Origin: Bariatricus massiliensis
GTDB lineage: Bacteria > Bacillota > Clostridia > Lachnospirales > Lachnospiraceae
Direction of reading: 5' to 3'
DNA length: 64,000 bases
Assembly: GCF_900086725.1 (NCBI RefSeq)
Contig: NZ_LT574837.1
Location: 662,760 to 726,759 of the forward strand
Shown here in pieces: positions 50,547 to 57,907 of this stretch; within the stretch, counting starts at the first letter, position 1, and the number at the start of each line of letters is the position of its first letter. The notes beneath the pieces are model-generated. The model worked only from the letters and a program-made list of their open reading frames with translations, did no database searches and was not told the origin of the DNA. The position numbers were made by a program, and so were the translations under genes.

Positions 50547-51041
50547 TTACACCAAATTATAATGTGTGGATAAAAGCTGGCTGCTTTCCCGTAACTCACG
50601 GGTAAAATGATTAGGGAGATATAACTGCGGCTTGTTCTTCAGTTTAACAGCACCAGAAGCCGCCAACATTTCTGCTACAAACTGGGAACAGAAATAGTGC
50701 TTTTTCCATTTGAACGGTATTCTTAATGCACAGAAAGCCACGCCTATTCTTGTGTATTGATATTCTGTCCTATGAGATTTGAATTGTCCAATGCTCTTTT
50801 TCATTTCTTCATAGGTTTCGTCAGAAACACTTAACTGGTAACTTAAACTTTTTTTAACTCCACGATGGCGATGCTTTTCTAATGTTTCCACACAAAATCC
50901 ACGGTAATTAAAACTGTAATATGTATTCTCATCTTCGTCCAACGATAACGATGCATGGGTATAACCTTGGCCCCCAATATAATAAACAAGGGTGGAAATC
51001 CAATCCGAATATTTTGTTAGTAAAACCGTAATCGTCCTCAT
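50547..51041 (-). CDS. Permuted papain-like amidase/peptidase (YiiX/NlpC-P60 relative)
   Basis: This is a 164-residue protein. The histidine motif comes first (YTHASLSLDED) and the cysteine second (KKHYFCSQFVAEML). That order is the permuted arrangement of YiiX/YebB-like and related cysteine hydrolases of the NlpC/P60 clan. No signal peptide is visible. These enzymes cleave amide or ester bonds in cell-wall or lipid substrates. It lies 1 bp after the CmpB-type gene, so the two form an operon. Confidence 0.8.
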   Translation of the reverse strand: MRTITVLLTKYSDWISTLVYYIGGQGYTHASLSLDEDENTYYSFNYRGFCVETLEKHRHRGVKKSLSYQLSVSDETYEEMKKSIGQFKSHRTEYQYTRIGVAFCALRIPFKWKKHYFCSQFVAEMLAASGAVKLKNKPQLYLPNHFTRELRESSQLLSTHYNLV

Positions 51042-51042
51042 G

Positions 51043-51612
51043 CTATCTCACCTCCGTGATCAATACTCCAATTCCAAGATTGGGAGACTGTAATGCCACA
51101 AAGGTATCCATACAAAAAGCAATGACCAGAAAAGTAACAAGAATTCCTTTTATTTGATGTCGGATATGCACAATCCGGGAACGCAACCACGGTTCTAAGA
51201 TATAGACGGCAATCATGCCAGCCAGTCCAAAAAGCAGCAGTCCTCCAGCATAAATACGCCCATTAAGATTCAGAAACTTTGCACTGTAATCCCACCACCG
51301 TGCATGAAAAATCAATTCCAGAGCAAAGGAAGTGATATATTCTAAAAGACCACAGACCACAACATTCCCTAAGAAAAGCACAGCAGGCCGTTTTTTCAAT
51401 TTCTGCCCAAGTAAAACAAGTAATACGAAACCAAAACCGTAAATAGGCACCCACGGGCCGTGCAAAACGCCACGTAGATTTAAGATAATCTCAACCCAAG
51501 TAAAATTACTATGTGAGCTTTTGAAAGCAATCATTTCCAAAAACCAACCAATCATACTTCCAGTAAAAAATAGGATTATCAAATAACAAATATTGTTGTT
51601 AATCTTTTTCAT
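51043..51612 (-). CDS. CmpB-family membrane protein (putative ABC-transporter type IV permease)
   Basis: This is a 189-residue membrane protein with about five helices. The signature GWFLEMIAF, LRGVLHGPWVPIYGFG and WWDYSAKFLNLNGRIY matches the CmpB/ABC_trans_CmpB family of Firmicutes. No ATPase lies nearby, so transport is unproven. The promoter upstream carries the triple 11-bp repeat that also precedes two other operons of the island. Confidence 0.85.
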   Translation of the reverse strand: MKKINNNICYLIILFFTGSMIGWFLEMIAFKSSHSNFTWVEIILNLRGVLHGPWVPIYGFGFVLLVLLGQKLKKRPAVLFLGNVVVCGLLEYITSFALELIFHARWWDYSAKFLNLNGRIYAGGLLLFGLAGMIAVYILEPWLRSRIVHIRHQIKGILVTFLVIAFCMDTFVALQSPNLGIGVLITEVR

Positions 51613-51646
51613 TTCATTTTCCTCTTTCTCTATTTAATCTGAGAAA

Positions 51647-51701
51647 AGAATAACCTTCCAATATTTGAGTTTTGCTTATATCCTGTTTATGTATTATTAA
51701 T
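51647..51701 (-). promoter_or_regulatory. Promoter C of the island regulon: triple 11-bp repeats and -10
   Basis: Plus-strand repeats are ATATTTGAGTT (51661-51671), TTGCTTATATC (51672-51682) and CTGTTTATGTA (51683-51693), then TTATTAAT. On the minus strand the -10 hexamer TATTCT (51647-51652) is 8 bp from the nearest repeat. It drives the CmpB-type gene. Confidence 0.6.
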
Positions 51702-51714
51702 TGACAATTGTACG

Positions 51715-51746
51715 CAAAAAAAGACGGTCGGGTTGCACCGACCGTC
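51715..51746 (-). terminator. Rho-independent terminator of the zinc-dependent dehydrogenase gene
   Basis: Read on the minus strand, GACGGTCGG pairs with CCGACCGTC around a 6-base loop and is followed by TTTTTT. It lies 20-50 bp after the dehydrogenase stop. Confidence 0.9.
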
Positions 51747-51765
51747 CAGGGCTTATGTCTCACCG

Positions 51766-52776
51766 TCAATAATGAATCACCACATTAAGCGCTTCATTGA
51801 CACAGGATGCTTTTTCAATCGCCTGCGGAAAATCCTCCCATGAAAAATCATGAGTGATGATACTTTCTATATCCCACTTATGGCTGTCCATCATTGTAAT
51901 CACGTCATCAACATCGACCGGAAAATAGCCGCCGGAACCGATGAGTGCGTGTTGTGCAAAGGTCATATTCAAAATATCCACCGGGCGCTTTCCAGCCAAA
52001 ACGGCAACCACAACCATGCGGCTCTCAAACTTCCCCATAGATTGATACAGTTCCAGAATCGATTCGGCGCCCGCCGCATCAATATAAATATCCACATCAG
52101 CGGTGGCTCCTGTCAAACAGGAAGCCTCTCCAAAATACGCTTTTGCTATTTCCCGCAAGTCCTCTGTCCCATTATTGCAGACAGCAAAACCCAATGCCTT
52201 TGCTTTTTCAAGACGGAAATCCGAATAGTCACAGACCATCACCTGACTGCAGCCAAAACTTTTCAGCGCAATGGCGGCAGCAAGACCAATGGTTCCGGCT
52301 CCGAAAACAATCGCGTTTTCACCTTTTTTCGGTTCTGAGCGCCGTGCGGCACGCCAGCCGACTGTAAAAGGTTCAATCAGGCAAGCTGTTTTAGACGAAA
52401 TCTGATCAGGTATGTGATAGACCTGTTCATTTAGTTTTGCATTGGGAATCAACACATACTCCGAGAAACCACCTACCGTTCCTGCTCGTTTGCTATCGCC
52501 TTTCGCAAGGCGGGGGTAGGGGTATATCCGATCTCCCACCTGAATCCCTTTGACACCCTTTCCGACTTCCACTACCTCTGACACCATTTCATGTCCAAAC
52601 TCACCGCCCAATGTCACACGATGTCCGGTGTTGGGGCCGCGCTGATACACTGCCACATCCGTTCCACAAATACTGGCATATATATTTCGTACCACAATAT
52701 CATCATCACCGGCACTGGGAGTCGGAAGTTCAGTCAATAAGATATTCTTTCGGCCATTATAAATTGCTGCTCTCAT
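51766..52776 (-). CDS. Zinc-dependent medium-chain alcohol/polyol dehydrogenase
   Basis: This is a 336-residue MDR-family enzyme starting at the ATG at 52776 (AAGGAGAG upstream). The catalytic zinc ligands are C in ASICGTDVAV and H-E in GGEFGHEMVSEVVEVG. The structural-zinc cysteine cluster of classic ADHs is not evident (PYPRLAKGDSKR is in that region). The NAD loop is VFGAGTIGLAAAI. It resembles sorbitol, threonine or zinc-type dehydrogenases; substrate unknown. It is a single-gene unit with its own terminator. Confidence 0.9.
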   Translation of the reverse strand: MRAAIYNGRKNILLTELPTPSAGDDDIVVRNIYASICGTDVAVYQRGPNTGHRVTLGGEFGHEMVSEVVEVGKGVKGIQVGDRIYPYPRLAKGDSKRAGTVGGFSEYVLIPNAKLNEQVYHIPDQISSKTACLIEPFTVGWRAARRSEPKKGENAIVFGAGTIGLAAAIALKSFGCSQVMVCDYSDFRLEKAKALGFAVCNNGTEDLREIAKAYFGEASCLTGATADVDIYIDAAGAESILELYQSMGKFESRMVVVAVLAGKRPVDILNMTFAQHALIGSGGYFPVDVDDVITMMDSHKWDIESIITHDFSWEDFPQAIEKASCVNEALNVVIHY

Positions 52777-52877
52777 ATATCTTACTCTCCTTGTCTTCAA
52801 AAATTCTAACAATTATAATAAGGCAACACAGTATGGAACTCACCACCTCCTCGATTTATCCGAATATTATGGATGTG

Positions 52878-52973
52878 TTAGTAGTCAGCTTTGTGTTTTC
52901 GATGTACGAAAAATGCTATGCCAGCGGCAACCAATGTACCAATGGCAGCAATAGAAATAATCACTTTATTCAT
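52878..52973 (-). CDS. 31-residue single-span membrane protein
   Basis: A short gene with the ribosome site GGACGGAGAT overlaps the end of the 184-residue gene by 8 bp. The product is one helix with a basic tail: it begins MNKVIISIAAIGTLVAAG and ends FFVHRKHKADY. Positive-inside rules put the C-terminus in the cytoplasm. Its coupling to the upstream gene and its neat topology make it a credible small protein. Function unknown. Confidence 0.6.
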   Translation of the reverse strand: MNKVIISIAAIGTLVAAGIAFFVHRKHKADY

Positions 52974-53520
52974 CTATATCTCCGTCCTTTCTTAATTTGT
53001 CTGTGCCGTCTAAAAGGCCATTTGCTTTTTCACATACTGTGTAAAGCTCATCATACTTCTGGTCAATCAATGGTGTGACCTGAGATGCTTTTTTCTTCAT
53101 AATGCCCCGATAGAGGAAATAGGGAAGCACCCAACCAGCAAAAGCGGGAATAGCAAGGATAACGCATGGAATGGGCATATTGGCAGTAATGAAAAACACG
53201 GAGCCTGCCATAAAAGCAGTACCAATAATTCCCACAGCATAAGCTGCCACAGAGGCCATAATATATTTAGAGGATTCCAGCGTTAAAATTTCCGATACAC
53301 ATGAATCGAAATTGCGTTGAAGTCTTGTAAGTTCCGCCTTGTTGCGGATTTTACGGTCTCGTTTAAACTTCATAGAAATAGAACCCATTTTACCGGGCTG
53401 CTCTGTCGTGCCATCTATCTGCCAGCCAAAATTACTATATCCATCAGCATATACGGAGGCCATGCTGCGTTTGACAGATACCTCCTGATATTCATATCCG
53501 ATAAAGCTGTTTTCCTGCAT
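52966..53520 (-). CDS. Two-TM membrane protein, island paralogue A
   Basis: This is a 184-residue protein. The N-terminal ~90 residues are soluble (SFIGYEYQEVSVKRSMASVYADGYSNFGW, RDRKIRNKAELTRLQRNFD). Two hydrophobic segments follow (residues ~90-145, FAGWVLPYFLYRGIMKKK), then a short cytoplasmic tail. It is paralogous to 54050-54580: both share FxGYEYxxxxV, FGW, ELTRLQ, GVIGTxFMAGS-type and PxFAGWVLPYFLY blocks. I know of no function. It is the second gene of an operon starting at 53886. Confidence 0.8.
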   Translation of the reverse strand: MQENSFIGYEYQEVSVKRSMASVYADGYSNFGWQIDGTTEQPGKMGSISMKFKRDRKIRNKAELTRLQRNFDSCVSEILTLESSKYIMASVAAYAVGIIGTAFMAGSVFFITANMPIPCVILAIPAFAGWVLPYFLYRGIMKKKASQVTPLIDQKYDELYTVCEKANGLLDGTDKLRKDGDIDE

Positions 53521-53532
53521 GATTTCCCCTCC

Positions 53533-53886
53533 TTATTGGTGCATCAGGCTGTCGCTCAGCCGCATAATTTCAGATACATATTTCTTTTTACGGCTGGCTG
53601 TAATCAAGGCATAAATCGGAATTGCCAGCAGTGCCACAACCAGACCGGGGATGCTTAAAGCCAACCCCATTGTCATGTTGCCCCATACCATGACCAGTGC
53701 CATTCCTGCCCCCATGACCAGGGCTCCAATGACACCAAGGATGCTGGCAATTACCTTACCCGGTGCTTTCACTTTGTTATCCAGCTTTTGGAGCTGTTCC
53801 ATTTTGTTGTCCTCATGGGAAATGTACTGGCGGCGGATACTTTCCGCTTTCTTTTGCTCCTGCCCGTTTGCGTTAAAGTTACTCAT
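53533..53886 (-). CDS. Small two-TM membrane protein of unknown function
   Basis: This is a 117-residue protein. A charged N-terminal third (ESIRRQYISHEDNKMEQLQKLD) is followed by two hydrophobic segments (GKVIASILGVIGALVMGAGMAL, LALSIPGLVVALLAIPIYALI) and a basic tail. The ribosome site is AAAGGAG. It is the first gene after promoter A of the island regulon and is followed by paralogue A. No family function recognised. Confidence 0.8.
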   Translation of the reverse strand: MSNFNANGQEQKKAESIRRQYISHEDNKMEQLQKLDNKVKAPGKVIASILGVIGALVMGAGMALVMVWGNMTMGLALSIPGLVVALLAIPIYALITASRKKKYVSEIMRLSDSLMHQ

Positions 53887-53933
53887 GATTTTATTCTCCT
53901 TTTTTTGATTTTTTTGTCTCTGACTATGCCTTT

Positions 53934-53988
53934 AGTATATCTGGCTTTTGTTTCGGTATTGCTTGAATATTGTTTGCGTAATATTAAT
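53934..53988 (-). promoter_or_regulatory. Promoter A of the island regulon: triple 11-bp repeats and -10
   Basis: Plus-strand repeats are TTGTTTCGGTA (53948-53958), TTGCTTGAATA (53959-53969) and TTGTTTGCGTA (53970-53980), followed by ATATTAAT. On the minus strand the -10 TATACT (53934-53939) is 8 bp from the nearest repeat. It drives the gene at 53886. This is the clearest of the three copies. Confidence 0.7.
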
Positions 53989-53995
53989 CTGAAAT

Positions 53996-54033
53996 AAAAA
54001 AAAGCACCGACACTCCAATCGGAGCATCGGCAC
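53996..54033 (-). terminator. Rho-independent terminator of the kinase operon
   Basis: Read on the minus strand, GTGCCGATGCTCC pairs with GGAGTGTCGGTGC around GATT, followed by eight T. It closes the operon ending at 54050 and separates it from promoter A. Confidence 0.92.
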
Positions 54034-54049
54034 ATCTGCATCATCATTT

Positions 54050-54580
54050 TTATAAAAGAGAATGCCCTTTCTCACATATTTCGTATATTTCCTCCCGCTT
54101 TGCTTCGATGATAGGGAACACTTTCTTCGTTCGTTTCCGGATCATGAAATGGTACAGAAAGTAAGGAAGCACCCACCCTGCAAAACCAGGCACGGCAAGT
54201 ACGGCACACAACCATATAACGGGCGGTTCATGTGTTACGGCAAAGGTGGAGCCAGCCATAAATACAGTGCCAATCACTCCAACAATGAGTGCGCACACAG
54301 CCGCAGTGGAAGTCTTAGATTTTTCCAGAGTTTCTATCTCGTTTGCACAAGCCTCAAAATGTTTCTGCAAGCGTGTCAGCTCCACTCTGTTTATGAGCTT
54401 CCGGTCTCGCTTCATCTGTATCGATATCTGGGATTTTCCGCTTTCATCTGCTACATTTTCATCGATGAACCAACCGAAGTTTTTGTAACAGTCCAGATAC
54501 ATAGACACCGCATTTTTATTTACCGTAATTTTCTTATATTCATATCCGACAAAGGTTTTGTTTCCTTTTTCAACCTGCAT
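54050..54580 (-). CDS. Two-TM membrane protein, island paralogue B
   Basis: This is a 176-residue paralogue of the protein at 52966-53520 with the same layout: a soluble N-terminal part (TFVGYEYKKITVNKNAVSMYLDCYKNFGW, RDRKLINRVELTRLQKHFE), then two membrane segments and a short charged tail. It directly follows the histidine kinase gene (9 bp), so it is encoded with the sensor. It might modulate the kinase or be an effector; neither is shown. Confidence 0.8.
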   Translation of the reverse strand: MQVEKGNKTFVGYEYKKITVNKNAVSMYLDCYKNFGWFIDENVADESGKSQISIQMKRDRKLINRVELTRLQKHFEACANEIETLEKSKTSTAAVCALIVGVIGTVFMAGSTFAVTHEPPVIWLCAVLAVPGFAGWVLPYFLYHFMIRKRTKKVFPIIEAKREEIYEICEKGHSLL

Positions 54581-54589
54581 GATTCTTCA

Positions 54590-55672
54590 TCAAGCCTCCT
54601 TGCGATAGGATACCGGCAGCCGGACAGTAAAGGTTGAGCCTTTCCCCTCGGTGCTGTCTACTGTGATACTGCCATCAGATAACTGTAAAATACGCTGAAC
54701 AAGAGCAAGGCCAAGACCGTTGCCCTCAGTAGAGTGGGAGGTGTCTCCCTGATAAAACTTATCAAAAATATGGCGAAGGGTTTCCTCATCTATGCCACAG
54801 CCGGTATCTTTTACAGATATAATAACTTCCTCCGGCTCTGAGGTTTGGAGCAGCGTAATAGTTCCTCCCTGTGGAGTAAATTTAAGTGCGTTGGAGAGTA
54901 GATTCGTCCATACTAAATCCATCAGTTCCGCATCCGCTTCTATTTTGGCGTAATCCTCTATTTCTGCTATAAATTCTATTCCTTTATCCTCCCACATATC
55001 CTCAAATTGAAGGGCGCAGGAGCAAAGTTGTTCGCAGACATCATAAATTTGTGGCTGCGGCTGTATCGCCTGCTTTTCCAGCTTATTGAGCTTCAGCATA
55101 TTCGTAATGAGATTAGAAAGCCGCTTTGTCGCATGACGGATTGTTTCTGCATATTCCTTGCGCTGTTCTTCTGTCAGGCTGTCTTTTTGCAAAAGCTCTG
55201 CGTTATTCTGGATTACCGCAAGGGGTGTTTTTATTTCATGCGACACATTTGAGAAAAAATCCGTTTTCAGTGTTTCAATACTTCCCAGTTCTTCCACCAT
55301 TTTATCAAAATCCTCAAATAGTACATCCAAATGCGTGGATTTATCGGCTGTGTGGTGCGGGGCAAGATAAACTGAGAAATCACCTGACGCCACTTTGCGG
55401 GCAGCCTCCGAAAATTCCTCAATTGGTTTTTGATAATGCCTTGTAATTTGGATATTTGTCCACAGCGTAAAAGCTGCCGCTGATAAAAGCCAAACCACAA
55501 AAATAGCAATTTCATTTGATTTTGGTATATTGGCAGCATCAATAGACTTTCCCAATATTTTCATTTGAATGGTAGTAAACACAGCAAATGCGAAGAAAAC
55601 GGAAATAAAGGTTGAAATCGGAAATAGCTTTTTCTTCACACGCCGGTCTGCAAACTGTTTCTTTTCCCTCAT
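54590..55672 (-). CDS. Sensor histidine kinase with minimal extracellular part
   Basis: This is a 360-residue kinase. Two membrane segments (LFPISTFISVFFAFAVFTTI and IAIFVVWLLSAAAFTLW) are separated by only ~20 residues, so it probably senses within the membrane or through a partner protein. A HAMP-like region, phosphoacceptor FFSNVSHEIKTPLAVIQNN, N box LVWTNLLSNALKFT, and G boxes DTGCGIDEE and NGLGLALVQR follow. The gene overlaps the regulator by 4 bp (ATGA). Minimal sensor loops of this kind are common in systems that detect cell-envelope stress together with a membrane partner. Confidence 0.93.
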   Translation of the reverse strand: MREKKQFADRRVKKKLFPISTFISVFFAFAVFTTIQMKILGKSIDAANIPKSNEIAIFVVWLLSAAAFTLWTNIQITRHYQKPIEEFSEAARKVASGDFSVYLAPHHTADKSTHLDVLFEDFDKMVEELGSIETLKTDFFSNVSHEIKTPLAVIQNNAELLQKDSLTEEQRKEYAETIRHATKRLSNLITNMLKLNKLEKQAIQPQPQIYDVCEQLCSCALQFEDMWEDKGIEFIAEIEDYAKIEADAELMDLVWTNLLSNALKFTPQGGTITLLQTSEPEEVIISVKDTGCGIDEETLRHIFDKFYQGDTSHSTEGNGLGLALVQRILQLSDGSITVDSTEGKGSTFTVRLPVSYRKEA

Positions 55673-56340
55673 AATAATACCGCCTTATAACCAAGTCCGC
55701 GCACGGTTTTAATTTCAAAGCCATCACAAACAGAAAATTTATCCCGTAGCTTCGTGATGTAAACATCCACCGCTCTTAGGCTGGTTTCGCTTTCCATCCC
55801 CCAAAATTCATCCATTAGCTGGGCGCGGGAAAATGTCTTTTTAGGATAAGAGAGCAGCTTATATAAGATATTAAATTCCCTTGTAGTTACCATAATTTCC
55901 TCGCCGCCGACTTCCGCCGTCATGCCATCTGCATCCAGTTCCAGATTGCCCACCACCAATCTGCGTTCCATTTCAATATTCGCCCGTCTTAAGAGCGCCC
56001 GGACTCGCATTTCCAATTCAGCCAGTTCAATCGGCTTTACCATGTAATCATCAATGCCTAACTGAAAACCTTTCTGCTTGGAGGGTATATCATCCTTGGA
56101 AGACATAAATAAAATGGGAATGTTTTTATTGAGCCGCCGTACTGTCCGTGCAAACTCAAAACCATCAATTTCCGGCATCATAATATCCGATATAATAAGC
56201 TCGTATAAATTGTTATACATTTCATCATAAGCAGCCTCAGCACCCAAAACGCCTTTTGCTTGAAAACCACAGTCATTTAAATAAGTACAGACTGTTTGGT
56301 TCAGCTTACAGTCATCATCAACCACCAGAATGTGTATCAT
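55669..56340 (-). CDS. OmpR/PhoB-family response regulator of the island
   Basis: This is a 223-residue regulator. The acidic pocket is VVDDDCKL, the phosphoacceptor is in ISDIMMPEIDG, and K is in MVKPIELAEL. The winged-helix domain ends with SLRAVDVYITKLRDKF and TVRGLGYKAVLL. It is the likely binder of the 11-bp triple repeats at promoters A, B and C, because OmpR-type regulators typically bind tandem repeats of 10-11 bp. This last step is inference. Confidence 0.93.
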   Translation of the reverse strand: MIHILVVDDDCKLNQTVCTYLNDCGFQAKGVLGAEAAYDEMYNNLYELIISDIMMPEIDGFEFARTVRRLNKNIPILFMSSKDDIPSKQKGFQLGIDDYMVKPIELAELEMRVRALLRRANIEMERRLVVGNLELDADGMTAEVGGEEIMVTTREFNILYKLLSYPKKTFSRAQLMDEFWGMESETSLRAVDVYITKLRDKFSVCDGFEIKTVRGLGYKAVLL

Positions 56341-56357
56341 TTATTTTCCTCCGTTTC

Positions 56358-57023
56358 CTATTTTCGTTTAAGTCTTTGCACACGCCGCAACATGACACAG
56401 CCAATCAAAGTTACTGCTGTTCCCATTAAAATCCCCATCAGCCCATTTGAGACAGACGGATCATAGTCCGGCATAGTATCATGAGTAAAAGATAGAATGG
56501 CTGTCTGTGTCAGTACAAGGCAGATCAGCGAAGACGCCAGATTAATCATTCTGATTGCGTGGAAAAGTAACGTATGGTTATGACGCTCCACGATAACTCC
56601 TCGAATGTTTAATCCAAGCTCTGTAAAGGCAAAGGTAGCAATACCAAGTCCAATATATTTGTCATAATGGCTGACCATAGGATGCCATAAAAGCCGGGTG
56701 GAATAAATCACATACAGCACACTCGCTGCAATCAATATCATACCAGATAATTTGTAATATCGGTACTGCTTTTCCTGTGCATTTTCCTGAATCAAGCCTT
56801 TAAGCAGATAGACTTTTGCTATTACCATTCCAAATGTATAAAAAGCACTGAAGCAGGTAAAAAAAGACAGGGACATAATTCCCATGACCAATTTCCCTAT
56901 ACCTACAAAAAGATTTCCCATGCAGGATGCACCGGTAATGTGCATTGACCAGCTTTTATTTTTCCCGACCTTTTCAATGATGAATTTATTGGTATCACGG
57001 ATAGAACGTATCCTATTTGACAT
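56358..57023 (-). CDS. Polytopic membrane protein encoded with the two-component system
   Basis: This is a 221-residue protein starting at the ATG at 57023 (GGGAGG upstream). It has a short basic N-terminus and about six hydrophobic segments (LFVGIGKLVMGIMSLSFFTCF, YKLSGMILIAASVLYVIYS, GLMGILMGTAVTLIGCVML). No family is recognised. It is the first gene after promoter B and precedes the regulator by 17 bp, so it may be an accessory sensor or the main effector. Confidence 0.8.
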   Translation of the reverse strand: MSNRIRSIRDTNKFIIEKVGKNKSWSMHITGASCMGNLFVGIGKLVMGIMSLSFFTCFSAFYTFGMVIAKVYLLKGLIQENAQEKQYRYYKLSGMILIAASVLYVIYSTRLLWHPMVSHYDKYIGLGIATFAFTELGLNIRGVIVERHNHTLLFHAIRMINLASSLICLVLTQTAILSFTHDTMPDYDPSVSNGLMGILMGTAVTLIGCVMLRRVQRLKRK

Positions 57024-57056
57024 AAATCCACCTCCCACTCTGCCATTGTTTTATAT

Positions 57057-57111
57057 AACATATCAGATATTTGTTTGCCTAATGTTTGAGTTTTGTTTCA
57101 AAATTATTAAT
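57057..57111 (-). promoter_or_regulatory. Promoter B of the island regulon: triple 11-bp repeats and -10
   Basis: Plus-strand repeats are TTGTTTGCCTA (57071-57081), ATGTTTGAGTT (57082-57092) and TTGTTTCAAAA (57093-57103), followed by TTATTAAT. On the minus strand the -10 TATGTT (57057-57062) is 8 bp from the nearest repeat. It drives the operon containing the regulator and kinase, implying autoregulation. Confidence 0.65.
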
Positions 57112-57369
57112 TTGCAAAATACTGTGAATGGTAAGGTAGATTCCCGCCACACTTCCATAAAAAATTGCCTTGGCTTTCTTTATCTGTTGACTGTTCCTCC
57201 ATTGGCAGAAAAAACGGCGGAGTTGTAAAGAAGCGTAACACAGCAGAAACAAGAAAAATGCCGTGCCTAATGACTATAATGCACCCCCGGTCAATGACGT
57301 CATTGCACATACGACATTGGGAAGTTAGGATTTCACACTGCTTAACTTGGTTTACAGAAACTTTCCAAA
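57112..57369. other. Region without a recognised gene
   Basis: Only short frames occur. One feature is a perfect 14-bp palindrome CAATGACGTCATTG at 57292-57305, a possible operator. A minus-strand frame near 57110-57240 reads like a former gene tail (KAKAIFYGSVAGIYLTI) but has no start; I assign nothing. Confidence 0.35.
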
Positions 57370-57477
57370 TTAATAAATCATGTTGCTGAATTCCGGCACA
57401 ATGCGTATTACTTTATTTACAATTTTATTATATTTTGCTGCATAACGCTGTGCTGGTACAACCTGATACCCCATCAT
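57370..57477 (-). CDS. Possible 35-residue protein or gene remnant
   Basis: A short frame overlaps the stop of the upstream 75-codon frame (ATGATG/TGA). The product is basic (YQVVPAQRYAAKYNKIVNKV). Nothing is recognised, and it may be the frameshifted tail of the upstream frame. Confidence 0.25.
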   Translation of the reverse strand: MMGYQVVPAQRYAAKYNKIVNKVIRIVPEFSNMIY

Positions 57478-57701
57478 AAAATCTTCACACCAGCCAACGA
57501 TAGTGAAGTCGGTTCCTCGAAAAGCGATATAAACCGTATTATAGAAAGAGTAATATGAAACGCTGCAAATTGTGTCTGTTCTTTTTCATCAACAATATCT
57601 ACAAAATTGCTGAGCCGTGCGTTTTGGAAGCGGAGAGCTGCCGCAAGATAAAAAAGTATATCATCAAAGCTGCTTTTTTCAAGATTTGTATGTAAAGCCA
57701 A
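57474..57701 (-). CDS. Hypothetical 75-residue protein or gene remnant
   Basis: This frame of 75 codons (TTG or later start) follows the small membrane protein gene. Its product (LEKSSFDDILFYLAAALRFQN through FHITLSIIRFISLFEEP) looks helical, without a recognised family. It lacks a clear ribosome site. Joined to the 35-codon frame by a frameshift it would make ~110 residues, so decay of a larger gene is possible. Confidence 0.3.
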   Translation of the reverse strand: MALHTNLEKSSFDDILFYLAAALRFQNARLSNFVDIVDEKEQTQFAAFHITLSIIRFISLFEEPTSLSLAGVKIL

Positions 57702-57724
57702 ATAACATTTTTGTTCTTGGGGAT

Positions 57725-57808
57725 TTACTTTTTCCGGTTCTTAGCAAAAACCAAAATAACGGCCACTACTACCACTACGATAACAGCAATCACAATAATC
57801 GTTTTCAA
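57725..57808 (-). CDS. 27-residue single-span membrane protein
   Basis: A TTG start at 57808 follows AGGTGG at a spacing of 8 bp; a GTG at 57817 would add three residues. The product is KTIIVIAVIVVVVVAVILVF followed by AKNRKK, a single hydrophobic helix with a basic cytoplasmic end. The design is like the 31-residue protein at 52878-52973. It lies just downstream of repeat copy 2, which probably holds its promoter. Confidence 0.5.
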   Translation of the reverse strand: MKTIIVIAVIVVVVVAVILVFAKNRKK

Positions 57809-57826
57809 TAAATTCACCACCTGATC

Positions 57827-57907
57827 CTGTAATGTGTTGCAGACACTGGCTTTAACGGCATACAAAACTGTGTTTTATGTAAATCATTCCATATTATTAT
57901 TTTAGCA
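57827..57907. repeat. Direct repeat copy 2, right boundary of the AT-rich island
   Basis: This is 81 bp matching 49563-49640 in the same orientation (49 of 55 identical, then a shared TTATTTTAGCA). The AAAAC-TGT-GTTTT dyad is kept. It lies upstream of the 27-residue membrane protein gene. Confidence 0.75.

Noticed and set aside
57292..57305. Perfect 14-bp palindrome CAATGACGTCATTG as a separate operator
   Set aside because: No gene with a matched promoter lies next to it, so it is only mentioned in the region entry.
49563..57907. Transposon or integrative element between the direct repeats
   Set aside because: No recombinase, transposase or relaxase gene is visible inside; kept only as an island hypothesis.
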